Made by a program: the position numbers and the translations under genes. A stretch of 64,000 nucleotides of DNA, from contig NZ_CP102509.1 in assembly GCF_024611995.1 (NCBI RefSeq), forward strand, positions 8,571,150 to 8,635,149, read 5' to 3'. Under the pieces are notes generated by a model. That model ran no database searches. It was not told where the DNA came from and was given only the letters and a program-made list of their open reading frames with translations. The first letter of the stretch is position 1. Each line of letters begins with the position of its first letter. Below are positions 50,568 to 60,052 of the stretch, piece by piece. This DNA comes from Streptomyces sp. NBC_00162 (GTDB lineage: Bacteria; Actinomycetota; Actinomycetes; Streptomycetales; Streptomycetaceae).

Positions 50568-51041
50568 ATGTTGGCCGAGTCACTGACGGCACTCGCCGGC
50601 GCGGGTGCCACCGCGCTGATCGGAGCCATGGCCACCGACCTGTGGCAAGGGGCCCGCGGCGGGGTCGTCCGACTCTTCGGGCGCGGCGGCGAGGCCCGCG
50701 GGGCAGCCATCGGGGCGCAGCTCGACGAGGACGCCGTTCTCGTCGGCCGCGCCGAACCGGCCGGCGCGGACGAGATCCGGGCGGAGCTGCTGCCCGTATG
50801 GCGTCGGCGACTGCTCCTGCTGCTGGAGGAACACCCGGACTCCGAAAGCGAGTTGCGCGAGCTGGTCGCCCGCGTGCAGAGCGGCCGGCCGGCCGAGCGG
50901 CAGGTCTGGACGCAGTCGAACACCGCACGCGACCACGGCACTCTCTTCGCCGTGCAGGGTGGCAACCTCCACTACCACCAGGCGGCCGAAGGGCAGGTGC
51001 CACCGCCCGCCGACGAGGACGGCGCGGACGGGACCGGCTGA
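50568..51041 (+). CDS. Small helper protein of STAND operon
   Basis: A 157-residue protein from ATG 50568 (ACTCAGGAGGACGG just upstream). The N-terminus is a Gly/Ala-rich amphipathic helix (LTALAGAGATALIGAMATDL), which may contact the membrane. A helical middle (RAELLPVWRRRLLLLLEEHP) and an acidic Gln/His-rich tail follow. Its stop is 2 bp before the STAND gene's GTG, so both are co-translated. Proteins of this kind commonly precede STAND or TPR genes in actinomycetes; their role is unknown. Confidence 0.65.
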   Translation: MLAESLTALAGAGATALIGAMATDLWQGARGGVVRLFGRGGEARGAAIGAQLDEDAVLVGRAEPAGADEIRAELLPVWRRRLLLLLEEHPDSESELRELVARVQSGRPAERQVWTQSNTARDHGTLFAVQGGNLHYHQAAEGQVPPPADEDGADGTG

Positions 51042-51043
51042 TC

Positions 51044-54000
51044 GTGGACCTCCCCGACGAGGTCCACCAGGAAGTCCGCGCCGTCGCCGGCTTCGCCTAC
51101 GGCGCGGTCGGCGCCGACATCCACGTCTTCGGCGACGGCACCCCCGTCTACCTGCTGTACGTGCGCGACACGCACGGCGCCGCGGACACCTTGCGGCGTG
51201 ACTCGGCCTGGCTGCGCGCCCAGCCCAGCCGCATGCTCGACGCCCGCAGCGAGATCGTGGAGTTCACCGGCCGCGAAGCGGAGCTGGCCCGGCTGCGGGA
51301 GTGGCGCGAGCTGCCCGCCCGATCGGCCGTACGCTGGCTGCACGGGCCCGGCGGCGCGGGCAAGTCCCGGCTCGCCGCCCGCTTCGCCGCCGAAAGCGCC
51401 GACGCCGGCTGGCTCGTCGTGGACGCCGTACACGGCACGGACACCTACCCGCCCGCCCAGGGCAGCCAGGACCTGCGCACCGACCACCGCGCCGGGGTGC
51501 TGCTGCTCGTCGACTACGCCGACCGCTGGCCGGACGCTCACCTCAGGTGGCTGTTCCACAACGGGTTGCTCCTCGGCGAACTGCCCGCGCGGATCCTCCT
51601 CATCGCCCGGTCGGTGCGGCCCTGGCCCGCGCTGCGGGCGCAGCTGAGCCGTCAGCGGCGCGCGACCGACCTCTCCGACCAGCCGCTGGACCCGCTCTCC
51701 GGTCAACTGGGCGAACGCGGCAGGATGTTCGAGGCCGCCCGCCGCAGCTTCGCGGCCCACTACCCGGACCCGGCCGCCCTCGACGACCTGCGCCCGCCGT
51801 ACGAGGACCTCGCCCGCCCCGACTTCGGGCTCACCCTCGCCGTCCACATGGCGGCGCTCACCGCCGTCGACGCCCGGGCCGGCGGCCGGGAACCGCCCGC
51901 CGACCTCGCCGGCATGACCGCGTACCTCCTCGACCGCGAACACGAGAACTGGCGCCGGCCGTCCGAGCACGACACGGACGACACCGGCGGCGCGAGCACC
52001 GCGGGCCCCGAGGACGACGACCGCCGCGCCCTCGACCTCGCGCGCACCGTCTTCACCGCCGTCCTCACCGGCCCGATGCGACGCGACGCCGCCCGCCCGC
52101 TCCTGGACCGGCTCCTGCTGCGCACCCCGGCCGACCGGGTCCTGACCGCACACGCCGTCCACTACCCGCCCACCGACCCGGCGGCCGCCCACGTACTCGA
52201 ACCCCTGCTCCCCGACCGGCTCGCCGAGGACTACCTGGCCCTCACCCTCCCCGGCAGCCCCGTCACCGGCTACCCGACCGATCTGTGGTCCGTGACCGCG
52301 ACCACCCGCATCCTCCGGCGCGACGGAGGGGCCGCGCCCGCCTGGACGCCCCGCGCCCTCACCTTCCTCATCGCCGCGGCCGAACGCTGGCCGCACATCG
52401 GTCCCACCGTCCTCTTCCCGCTGCTGCGCCGCGACCCCGCCCTCGCCGTCCGGGGCGGCGGCGCCGTACTGACCTCGATCGCCACCCTCGACTCCGTGGA
52501 CCTCGACGTCCTGGAGGCCATCGAGCCCCTGCTGCCCCAGGGAGACGTACGGGTGGAGGGCGGAGCCGGGGAACTGGCCCTCCGGCTCGCCACCCACCGC
52601 CTCGAAGGCGCTGCGGACCGCACGGAACGGGCCCGCCTCTCCGGGGAGCTGGCATCCGCCCACCTCAGGACGGGCCGCCGGAGCGAGGCGCTCGCGCACA
52701 TGGAGGAGGCCGTACGCCTCGCGAGGGAGGCCGCCGAGGAGGATCCGGCGCACCGGTCCTCATACGCGGACGCCCTCCTCAACCTCGGCGGCCGCTTCCT
52801 CCACGAGATCACCGCCGAGCGCCGGATCCACCTCCTCCAGGAGGCGATCGGGCTGATGCGGGAGAACGGCGACGCCCCGGCCGTCCTGGGCGCCCTTGCC
52901 CAGGCCCACACCCGGCTGGCCCTCGCGCTCTGGGAGGCCCGGGCCGGGGAGCGGGCCGAGGAGTCCGTGCGGGAGGCGGAACGCCTCTTCGGGGAGGTGC
53001 TGGACCGCGACCCCCTCCTGTGGTGGTCCATGTCCTCGGACGTCAACCGCCTGGAGATGGTGAACGGCTTCCTGCTGGCCAAATCCGGACACCCGCAGGA
53101 GGCGGCCGAGGGCGCCGGGGCGGTGGTGGCGTACGTGCGCCAGATGGCGGACCTCGATCCCGCCCGGTACGGGGACGACCTGGCCGGCAGCCTGGGCATC
53201 CAGAGCCTGCACCTGTGGAGCGCGGGGCGGTACGCCGAAGCGGTCGACGCCCTCCTGGAGGCGCTCCACCTCTACCGCCAGCTTCGCGAGGTCGGCCCCC
53301 ACTACCGGGATGTCCTCGTCGACCGGCTCGACGACGCGGCCGCCAGGCTCATCTCGCTCGGGCGGCACACGGAGGCCGTCGCGATCGTCGAGGAGAGCCT
53401 CGCCCTGCACCGGGAGCGGCTCGCCCTCGATCCGGACACCGCGGGGACCGCCGAAACGGAACGCGGTGCCATCGGCCGCGCACTGGTCTACTTACGCGAG
53501 CGGCGCGCCGCCGACCGCCTGCCCTGGAGCACGCCCGCGGAGATGGACGAGGCCGCCGAGCAGCTCGTACGGGCCGCCGACCCCGCGGGGCTGTGGGACC
53601 TCATGCGCGCGGTCCCCGTCACCGACGCGATCCGGATCGCCCACCGCCACCCGGCCGAGCACTGGGCCCCGACCGAGGACGGCCCCGGCCGCCGGCTGGC
53701 CGCCCGGCTGACCTCGCGGCGCCACCGGCCGCAGGCCGCCGAGCGCGTCGCCAGGTCAGCCGCCGCGCGGGCGGTGTGGCGCCTGCCCCACCGCGACGGG
53801 CCCGTGGCACCGGACCGGGTCTCCTTCGCCCCCGGGGCGCCGGTCATGACCTGGGAGACCTACCGCCCGAGCAGGGGGCGACCGCGCGACGAGCACACCA
53901 CCCGCATCGACGTGTACGACCTCGCCTCCCGCTCCCGCCTCTGGTCCGCCGACCACCTCCGGGTGGGCACCGACGCCGTGACCTGCCTCGGGCCCGACGC

Positions 54001-54844
54001 GGTCCTCGCGCTGCGGACGGACCTCTGGTTCGCTCCCGAACTCGTCCTGTACCGGCCGGGCCGGGCGGAAGTCCTGGCGAGCGGCCCGGACCTCGTGGGG
54101 GCCCGGACCTTCGCCACCGCCCGAGGGTTCGTCGTACTCCTGCGGAGCGAGCCCGCGGCCCTGGTCGGCGCGGTGGGTCGGCCGTTGGAGCGGATCGACC
54201 TGCGGGACCTGGGCCTGGAGCGCTGCACCGTCCACGCCGTCGACCCCTCCGGGCACCGGCTGCTGCTGGCAGGTGACCGCCGCGTGATCCTCACCGACGA
54301 GGGTCTGGAGCCGCTGTCCGCCCGCGGCTGGTGGGGTGTGCCCGAGCAGCACGGCACGGTACGGGCCGCCGCCTTCCTCTCACCCGACGAGTTCGTGACC
54401 GCCGCCTCGACCGGCGGTCTCTACCTCTTCCAACAGGAGTCCGACCAGACCATGGTGACCGCCTGGAACACGTCCGGACGCAGCCTGGAGCACCTGTTCG
54501 CGGTCCCCGGGTGGCGCGTCGTCGGAGGGCGGGCCCGGGGCGACGAGACGACGTACTTCAGCGACTCCGTGGGCCTCGCCCCGGGCCCGGAGCCGCGCCC
54601 GCTCGCCGGGCCGTCCCGCCGCGCCCCGCGCCTCGTGACCGCCCCGCCCGGCGGCCGCCACGTGCTCCACGGCTCGGCCGTGCACGACCTCGGCGACCCG
54701 CTCTCCTTCGCCGGACGGCCGCCCGCCTCGCTGACCGCGGCCGACAGGGCGGCCCTGAACGCCTACCTCGACGGCGGGCGGGCACCCTACGCCGCGATCC
54801 GGGAACTGCTGGAGCTCGTACGGGACCTCGGGTCTCCCTTGTGA
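51044..54844 (+). CDS. STAND NTPase with TPR-like region and C-terminal beta-rich domain
   Basis: A 1266-residue signal-transduction NTPase, start GTG 51044. Residues 1-65 form a small N-terminal domain (VDLPDEVHQEVRAVAGFAYG), possibly an effector- or partner-binding region. The NTPase domain has Walker A HGPGGAGKSRL (100-110) and Walker B VLLLVDYADRW (~152-162). A helical middle and TPR-like repeats follow (~600-900; ERTERARLSGELASAHLRTG, SRMDEAA-like units), then a C-terminal region rich in beta strands and Arg/Leu (~930-1266) that may be a propeller-like sensor. Such STAND proteins are activated by a ligand and act in stress or phage defence; no nuclease or TIR effector is visible in this protein. 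It lies in a three-gene operon. Confidence 0.8.
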   Translation: MDLPDEVHQEVRAVAGFAYGAVGADIHVFGDGTPVYLLYVRDTHGAADTLRRDSAWLRAQPSRMLDARSEIVEFTGREAELARLREWRELPARSAVRWLHGPGGAGKSRLAARFAAESADAGWLVVDAVHGTDTYPPAQGSQDLRTDHRAGVLLLVDYADRWPDAHLRWLFHNGLLLGELPARILLIARSVRPWPALRAQLSRQRRATDLSDQPLDPLSGQLGERGRMFEAARRSFAAHYPDPAALDDLRPPYEDLARPDFGLTLAVHMAALTAVDARAGGREPPADLAGMTAYLLDREHENWRRPSEHDTDDTGGASTAGPEDDDRRALDLARTVFTAVLTGPMRRDAARPLLDRLLLRTPADRVLTAHAVHYPPTDPAAAHVLEPLLPDRLAEDYLALTLPGSPVTGYPTDLWSVTATTRILRRDGGAAPAWTPRALTFLIAAAERWPHIGPTVLFPLLRRDPALAVRGGGAVLTSIATLDSVDLDVLEAIEPLLPQGDVRVEGGAGELALRLATHRLEGAADRTERARLSGELASAHLRTGRRSEALAHMEEAVRLAREAAEEDPAHRSSYADALLNLGGRFLHEITAERRIHLLQEAIGLMRENGDAPAVLGALAQAHTRLALALWEARAGERAEESVREAERLFGEVLDRDPLLWWSMSSDVNRLEMVNGFLLAKSGHPQEAAEGAGAVVAYVRQMADLDPARYGDDLAGSLGIQSLHLWSAGRYAEAVDALLEALHLYRQLREVGPHYRDVLVDRLDDAAARLISLGRHTEAVAIVEESLALHRERLALDPDTAGTAETERGAIGRALVYLRERRAADRLPWSTPAEMDEAAEQLVRAADPAGLWDLMRAVPVTDAIRIAHRHPAEHWAPTEDGPGRRLAARLTSRRHRPQAAERVARSAAARAVWRLPHRDGPVAPDRVSFAPGAPVMTWETYRPSRGRPRDEHTTRIDVYDLASRSRLWSADHLRVGTDAVTCLGPDAVLALRTDLWFAPELVLYRPGRAEVLASGPDLVGARTFATARGFVVLLRSEPAALVGAVGRPLERIDLRDLGLERCTVHAVDPSGHRLLLAGDRRVILTDEGLEPLSARGWWGVPEQHGTVRAAAFLSPDEFVTAASTGGLYLFQQESDQTMVTAWNTSGRSLEHLFAVPGWRVVGGRARGDETTYFSDSVGLAPGPEPRPLAGPSRRAPRLVTAPPGGRHVLHGSAVHDLGDPLSFAGRPPASLTAADRAALNAYLDGGRAPYAAIRELLELVRDLGSPL

Positions 54845-54863
54845 CCGCCACCGACCGAGGAGA

Positions 54864-56099
54864 GTGACCGAAATGTTCCGAAGGAAGCGCGCCAAGGGCA
54901 CCCCGGGCACCCCGGCGAGCCCGGCAGGCCCGGAGAACCCCGAGGACCCGCCGCCGGAGCCCGGGACTCCGGCGGATCCGCTCGACCTGCGGCTGGACGA
55001 GCCCGACGACACACCGATCCACCTCAGCATGGATTCCACCCTGCGGATGCGCGAGGAACTCGCGGAGGCGGAGCGGAGGCTGGGCCCGGGCCACGAGGAC
55101 GTCCTGCGGCTGCGCCACAACTACGCCTTCACCCTGTGCATCTGGTCCGCCGCGGCCCCGCCCGGGGAGACGTACATGCTGGACCGGGCGATCCCCCTGA
55201 TGCTGGAGAACCTGACCCACCAGTCGGCGACCATGGGCCCGCACGCCCGCGACACCCTGATCACCCTCCAGGGGATCGGCGCCGCCCACCTGTCGGCGGA
55301 GCGCCCCGCCGAGGCCATCCCCTACCTCGAACGGGCCGTGGAGGGCAGCGAACTCAACCCCGACCTCGACGAGGAACAGAGCCTCGCCTGGCGCGAGAAG
55401 CTGTCGGACGCCTACGCCGGGGCGGGCCGCGCCGACCGGGCGATCGCCCGGCTGGAGGAGACCGTGGCCGGCAGCAGGCGCCTCCTGCCGCCGGGCGGGG
55501 AGCGGCTGGAGGCCCGGAAGCAGAAGCTGTTCACCGCCTACCGCGAGGCGGGCCGACTGCCCGAGGCCACCGCGCTCTGCCTGGAGATCGTCGCCGACAA
55601 GGAGCGGTACTACGGCCCCGACCACCTCGACACCTACATCTGGGTGGACAACCTGGCCCACCTTCACCACGACGCCAGGGACCTCGACGCGGCCATCGCC
55701 TGCTACGAACGGGCCGTCCACGGCTTCGAGCGCATCCACGGAGCCGACAGCGACGAGATCTCCTACCGCTACCACAACCTCGCGATCGCCCACCTGGAAG
55801 CCGGCCGGCCGGAGCGGGCCCTGCCCTACCTGAAGGCGGCCCTCGCCGCGCGCGAGCACACCCTGGGCCCGGACCACGTGGGGACGCTGGACGCGCTGAT
55901 CTCCCTCATCTCCGGCTACGACCAGGCCGGGCGGATCGAAGAGGCGATCGCGGCGACCGAACGCCTCATCGGAGCCCTGGAGCGCATCGGCGGCCCCACG
56001 CACCCCAAGCTCCCCGAGGTGCGCACCTACCTCGACCAACTGAGGCGGGCCCTCCCACGATCCCGGGCCGCTGTCCTGCCGCCCCGGGAGGCGCCGTGA
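54864..56099 (+). CDS. Tetratricopeptide-repeat protein, STAND partner
   Basis: A 411-residue protein starting at GTG 54864, with GAGGAGA directly upstream and 19 bp after the STAND stop. A Pro/Gly-rich start (residues 10-45) is followed by TPR units: SAERPAEAIPYLERAVEG, AYAGAGRADRAIARLEETV, AREAGRLPEATALCLEIV-like, LDAAIACYERAVHGFERI, GRPERALPYLKAALAAREH, GRIEEAIAATERLIGALER. Each has the A-x-x-Y-x-R-A-L-type TPR signature. It may serve as a scaffold or sensor for the NTPase. The IS110 element starts ~15 bp after its stop, so any further operon genes have been cut off. Confidence 0.75.
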   Translation: MTEMFRRKRAKGTPGTPASPAGPENPEDPPPEPGTPADPLDLRLDEPDDTPIHLSMDSTLRMREELAEAERRLGPGHEDVLRLRHNYAFTLCIWSAAAPPGETYMLDRAIPLMLENLTHQSATMGPHARDTLITLQGIGAAHLSAERPAEAIPYLERAVEGSELNPDLDEEQSLAWREKLSDAYAGAGRADRAIARLEETVAGSRRLLPPGGERLEARKQKLFTAYREAGRLPEATALCLEIVADKERYYGPDHLDTYIWVDNLAHLHHDARDLDAAIACYERAVHGFERIHGADSDEISYRYHNLAIAHLEAGRPERALPYLKAALAAREHTLGPDHVGTLDALISLISGYDQAGRIEEAIAATERLIGALERIGGPTHPKLPEVRTYLDQLRRALPRSRAAVLPPREAP

Positions 56100-56137
56100 C
56101 CGCATGCGGGCTGCAAAAGGTGCCTCTATGGTTTTCG

Positions 56138-57340
56138 TCAAGCCGTAGCCGGTGTGGGTGGTTGGTAGAAGGTGCCGTCGCGGAGCATGGCGAAGAGGAC
56201 GTCGATGCGTCGTCGGGCGAGTGCGATGAGGGCGGCGATGTGGTGTTTTCCCTCGCGGCGTTTGCGGTCGTAGTAGGTGCGTGACTCTGGCTGGGAGAGC
56301 GAGGCGAACGCGGCGAGGTAGAAGGCTCTCTTGAGCTGTTTGTTGCCGCGCCGGGAGGGGTGTTCGCTGCGGATGGAGGAGCCGGAACTGCGGGTCACGG
56401 GTGCGAGGCCGGCGTAGGCGGCGAGATGGCCTGCGGTGGCGAAGCCGCTGCCGTCGCCGACGTCGACGAGGATGCGGGCGGCGGTCCTGATCCCGATGCC
56501 GGGCATCGAGATCAGGACCTGGGAAAGAGGGTGGGCCTCCAGGAGTTCCTCGATCCTTGCGGCGAGGACTTTTCGCTGGTCGAGTACGGATTGGAGTGAA
56601 CTGGCGAGGCTGGGGACGATCAGTGCGGCGGCTTCGGTGCCCGGGACGACGACGGTCTGTTCGTCGAGTGCGGTGAAGATGTCCTCGACCAGCCGCTCGG
56701 CCATCCGCGGTGCCTTGGGACGTATCAAGGTCACGAGGCGACGGCGTCCGGCCTTGCGGATCCGTGCCGGGGAGCCGAACTGATCCAGCAGTTTGAGCAC
56801 GGCCGGGTGCTGGATCCGCGGGCCCAGGACCCGCTCGAGGGACGGGTGGATCTGGGTGAGCAGGCCGCGGAGCCGGTTGGCGATCCGGGTGGACTCGCCC
56901 GCGAGGTCGTCGTCGAACCCGGCGATCATCGAGAGCTCGGCAACGGTCTCGTCGGCGGGATCGATCGTCCTGAGGGTGTGGGGCATCGCTCGGGCGGCGT
57001 CCGCGATGATGAACGCGTCGCGGGCGTCGGTTTTCGCCTCGCCGGGGTAAAGATCGGCGATCCGTCGCATCGTGAGTCCGGGCAGGTAGGCGACCTGACA
57101 TCCCGAGTCCCGGGCGACCGCCAGCGGCAGGGCCCCGATGGAAGCCGGCTGGTCGACGACCACCAGTACCGTTCCGTGCTTGGCCTGGAGCTTGTCGAAC
57201 AGCTCTCGCAGCTTCGGTTCGCTGTTGGGCAGCGGCTTGTCGAACACCTTCTTCCCCGCCGGGTTCACGGCGGTGGCGTGGTGATCGCCCTTTCCGACGT
57301 CCAGGCCCAGATAGACGTCGATGCCAGTCTCGTCCGACAT
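56138..57340 (-). CDS. IS110-family transposase (element b-prime)
   Basis: A 400-residue IS110 transposase, start ATG 57340. N-terminal DEDD domain VYLGLDVGKGDHHATA, VVVDQPASIGALPLAV, GEAKTDARDAF; C-terminal VLISMPGIGIRTAARIL and AYAGLAPVTRSSGSSI. It has the same length as and clearly aligns with the 3719-4921 protein, but with many substitutions, so it is a distinct member and not a recent copy. All catalytic residues are kept. Confidence 0.92.
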   Translation of the reverse strand: MSDETGIDVYLGLDVGKGDHHATAVNPAGKKVFDKPLPNSEPKLRELFDKLQAKHGTVLVVVDQPASIGALPLAVARDSGCQVAYLPGLTMRRIADLYPGEAKTDARDAFIIADAARAMPHTLRTIDPADETVAELSMIAGFDDDLAGESTRIANRLRGLLTQIHPSLERVLGPRIQHPAVLKLLDQFGSPARIRKAGRRRLVTLIRPKAPRMAERLVEDIFTALDEQTVVVPGTEAAALIVPSLASSLQSVLDQRKVLAARIEELLEAHPLSQVLISMPGIGIRTAARILVDVGDGSGFATAGHLAAYAGLAPVTRSSGSSIRSEHPSRRGNKQLKRAFYLAAFASLSQPESRTYYDRKRREGKHHIAALIALARRRIDVLFAMLRDGTFYQPPTPATA

Positions 57341-57542
57341 GCCCTTCGCTCCCGCCTCGCCTGTTCCCCGGCCTCATCTGCGGCATCAGCGTGCCGGCAT
57401 CCACGTTACGAAGAGACTGCCCAAAGGGGCGCTCGTGCCTCTAATCAGCGGTCTCGCCAATGCCTCCGGCACCGGCGACACCACCTTTTCGATCATCTCG
57501 ACTGGGGGCTCAAGTCATACCGGGGCCGAAGGCCGGGAGCCT
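57341..57542 (-). ncRNA. Candidate bridge-RNA region of IS110 element b-prime
   Basis: The ~200-bp 5' non-coding end of the element, homologous to 3508-3718 with conserved and variable blocks. In IS110-type elements the bridge RNA is encoded here. Position-based call; no fold was made. Confidence 0.35.
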
Positions 57543-58931
57543 CATTGCGGGGCCACGAAGAAGGTAACTGTGATAGTCGACCTGCGGCCCGGGTTGGGTT
57601 GCTGCCAGGCTGGCGTTGGCGTTCCGGCATGACCCAGAACGGTAACTGGCGGCTCGTCAGAGCTTGCCGTGCCCCCGAGATGTCTGCCGGACGTCGACGT
57701 CGGCCTGGCCCACCCCGTTGGCCTGATCAGCAGCTTGTCCGCCATCTCGACGTGACTCATCACAGTTCTGCCACGCGGTGACTCCACCCAGGCCGGCGTC
57801 GACCACGGTCGTCCAGCCCTCGAAGGAGAACAACCGCGTGACCATGCTCGCAGAACACGTCGACGGCGTCATCGGCGTCGATACTCACCGAGACACTCTT
57901 GCCGCCGCGGCCGTCAGCCCCATCGGCGCCGTCCTGGCCAGCACCGATTCGCCGGCCAACGCCCGGGGTTACCAGCTGCTGCTGGACTTCGCCCACCAGC
58001 ACGTTCCCGGCCGCCGCTGCTGGGCTCTGGAAGGGACAGGCTCATACGGCGCCGGACTTGCCGCCTTCCTGGACGCGGCTGGCGAAAGCGTCGTCGAGGT
58101 GTGCCGGCCCAAGCGTCCAGTCATCCGGGGCGGACGCAAGACCGACATGCTTGACGCCGTCCGCGCAGCCAGGGAGGCTCTGGCCACCGAACACCTCATC
58201 CACCCACGACGCCGCGGTGAACGCGAGGCGCTTCGCGTCCTTCTCACCACCCGCCAGAGCGCCGTCCTCGCCAGCACGGCTGCGATCAACCTGCTCAAGG
58301 CTCTGATCATCTCGGCGCCCGACGAGCTCCGCGTCGAACTCCGAGGCTTGAAAAGCAAGGACCAGGTAGCTCACTGCGCGAAGCTCCGGGACCGGCCGAC
58401 CCAGAGCATCGAACACCGTATGACCGTTCGTGCACTGCGAAGTGCCGGTCAGCGGATCGAAGCCCTGCGTTCTGAAGCGAAGGAACTCGAGCTGGAACTC
58501 CTCGCGCTCGTTCGCACCGTCGCTCCCGAACTGCTCGCGCTGCAGGGCATCGGGCCCATCAGTGCCGCTCAGATCTTGATCAGCTGGTCGCACGCCGGGC
58601 GCTTCCGGTCAGAGGCAGCGTTCGCGGCCTTCGCAGGCGTCGCTCCAATCCCCGCTTCGTCAGGCCTGACCAACCGGCACAGGATCAACCGCAGCGGAGA
58701 CCGACAGCTCAACCGGGCCCTCCATACGATCACCTTGATCCGCATCCGTCTCGATCCGATCACCCGTGCCTACGTTGCCCGCCGAATCAGCGAGGGGAAG
58801 ACCGCGAGGGACGCCCAACGCTGCCTCAAGCGCGCCATCTGCCGACAGCTCTTCAAGCTCCTCGAACGCGGAGACCAGCGCACACGGCGAATCACCGCTG
58901 ATGATCTCCCTCAAGCAGCTTGACTTGATAT
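57543..58931 (+). mobile_element. IS110-family element a, copy 2
   Basis: Inverted identical copy of 2119-3507. Together with the adjoining IS5 fragment it makes an exact inverted duplicate of 1633-3507 (57543-59417). Confidence 0.7.
57838..58923 (+). CDS. IS110-family transposase (element a, copy 2)
   Basis: Identical in translation to 2127-3212 (361 residues): GVDTHRD, GGRKTDMLDA and LLALQGIGPISAAQIL intact. GTG 57838 has AGGAG about 8 bp upstream. Confidence 0.92.
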   Translation: MTMLAEHVDGVIGVDTHRDTLAAAAVSPIGAVLASTDSPANARGYQLLLDFAHQHVPGRRCWALEGTGSYGAGLAAFLDAAGESVVEVCRPKRPVIRGGRKTDMLDAVRAAREALATEHLIHPRRRGEREALRVLLTTRQSAVLASTAAINLLKALIISAPDELRVELRGLKSKDQVAHCAKLRDRPTQSIEHRMTVRALRSAGQRIEALRSEAKELELELLALVRTVAPELLALQGIGPISAAQILISWSHAGRFRSEAAFAAFAGVAPIPASSGLTNRHRINRSGDRQLNRALHTITLIRIRLDPITRAYVARRISEGKTARDAQRCLKRAICRQLFKLLERGDQRTRRITADDLPQAA

Positions 58932-58937
58932 AGCAGC

Positions 58938-59408
58938 CTCGGGGGCGAACTCACAGGTCCGAGTCCCGTGGACCGGGGCAAGTCAGGTTCCAAGATGCAC
59001 GTCCTGTCGGACGCGGATGGACTGCCCCTACGCGTCGGACTCTCCGCGGCGAACACCCACGACAGCCTCGGGCTGAAGCCGATGCTGTCTCATTTCCACA
59101 TGGGACACGAATCCCACGCAGCCGATTCCAAGCCGACACGACTCCACGCGGACAAGGCCTACGACATCCCCCACCTGCGGCGATGGCTCTGGGGCAAGCG
59201 GATCGGGGTCCGCATCGCCCGCAAGGGCATCGAGTCCAGCGAACGATTGGGTCGCCGCCGGTGGGTGATCGAGCGGACGATGTCCTGGCTTACCGGCTAC
59301 CGCCGGCTCAACCACCGCTATGAGCGGAACCCCGGCAACTACCTGGCCTTTCTCGGCCTGGCCGCAGCCATCTGCTGCTACAAACGCTTCCTCAACCTCA
59401 CCATGTAG
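58938..59408 (+). pseudogene. C-terminal half of IS5-family transposase (copy 2)
   Basis: Same fragment as 1642-2112, on the plus strand (SPVDRGKSGSKMHV, HADKAYD, RRWVIERTMSWL). Its inverted repeat ends at 59417, followed by TTA. The N-terminal half is absent near this copy: the TPR gene, not IS5 DNA, lies beyond the IS110 pair. Confidence 0.88.
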
Positions 59409-59417
59409 GACACGGTC

Positions 59418-59669
59418 TTAGCCACTACACCCGGCGGCAATGTCACCCAAAAGGATATCGAGTTGACTTTCGGCATCCTGTATTTTGCTCTCCTGCGCTT
59501 TGATTTCATCCCTCAACTTTTGCGCCTTTATTGGATCTTTTTCATGCTTCTGCCTGAGTCCGGAAAGCTTTCTTCTCTCGACCGCAAGTTCTTTTCTGCT
59601 CAGCTGAGCCAGGCGCTTCATCTCGGCACAGTTTCTGGTGCTAGAGCCAGCGTGAGGTGTCGTAGCCAT
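59418..59669 (-). CDS. Lower-GC coiled-coil protein
   Basis: An 83-residue protein from ATG 59669 with GGAGG 6 bp upstream. It is Lys/Glu-rich and helical (KELAVERRKLSGLRQKHEKD, KAQKLRDEIKAQESKIQDAE), a clear coiled coil, ending AAGCSG and TAA. The gene is markedly poorer in GC than its surroundings and uses AT-ending codons, which suggests foreign origin. The stop codon lies in the TTA target duplication of the IS5-family end; since a target duplication copies native sequence, the stop itself is probably original. Function unknown. Confidence 0.6.
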   Translation of the reverse strand: MATTPHAGSSTRNCAEMKRLAQLSRKELAVERRKLSGLRQKHEKDPIKAQKLRDEIKAQESKIQDAESQLDILLGDIAAGCSG

Positions 59670-60052
59670 TTCGGCCTCCCACATAGGGGACGCGGACAGC
59701 GGGCCCGTTTCCGGTACACCACTTCCAGCGTTGCACTGACCCCCAGGTCATGCATCCGGGGGACTTGGGACGGGAGCTAGTTGTCGGCTGGCTCTGGGGG
59801 CCGGAGTTCACCGGTGCGCAGCGGGCGTCCGAGGAGGCTGAGGACTAATTAGTGCTGTGAACCTTTCCGGTCCACGGCAATAGGAGCAGGGGGAGGGGCC
59901 AGCGGCGCATGCCGCCACCGTGCCGCACGCAGGCGGCCCCGCTCGCCAGACGGCCCCGCCCGCCCCGCGGATGGATGACGCCCGGGCGTCCGCCGGACCG
60001 GGCGGACCCGGTCCGGTGGACTCTGGAAGACAGGACGAGGAGGGAGGCACTA
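59670..60052. other. Gap before the ligase gene
   Basis: About 380 bp without a supported gene. An upstream extension of the ligase frame (from 59909) is Pro/Arg-rich and lacks a ribosome binding site, so I do not accept it. Confidence 0.45.

Larger units (their letters stand above)
56115..57542 (-). mobile_element. IS110-family element b-prime (relative of 3508-4938)
   Basis: An inverted homologue of the element at 3508-4938. Its 3' end motif ACCATAGAGGCAC differs by one base from the other copy. It abuts the TPR gene on one side and IS110 element a (copy 2) on the other. Boundaries were estimated from the two points at which it matches the other locus. Confidence 0.7.
57543..59417 (-). repeat. 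Inverted duplicate of 1633-3507
   Basis: Base x here corresponds to 61050 minus x in the left copy. The two 1875-bp segments encode identical proteins and share the flanking non-coding sequence. Identity stops at 3507/57543, where the two different IS110 relatives begin. Confidence 0.85.

Noticed and set aside
51301..54276. 991-residue plus-strand Arg/Pro-rich frame
   Set aside because: Out-of-frame shadow of the STAND NTPase, which has Walker motifs in the other frame.
54558..57404. 948-residue minus-strand frame
   Set aside because: It spans antisense of the STAND and TPR genes and an out-of-frame reading of the IS110 transposase. No single family is visible.
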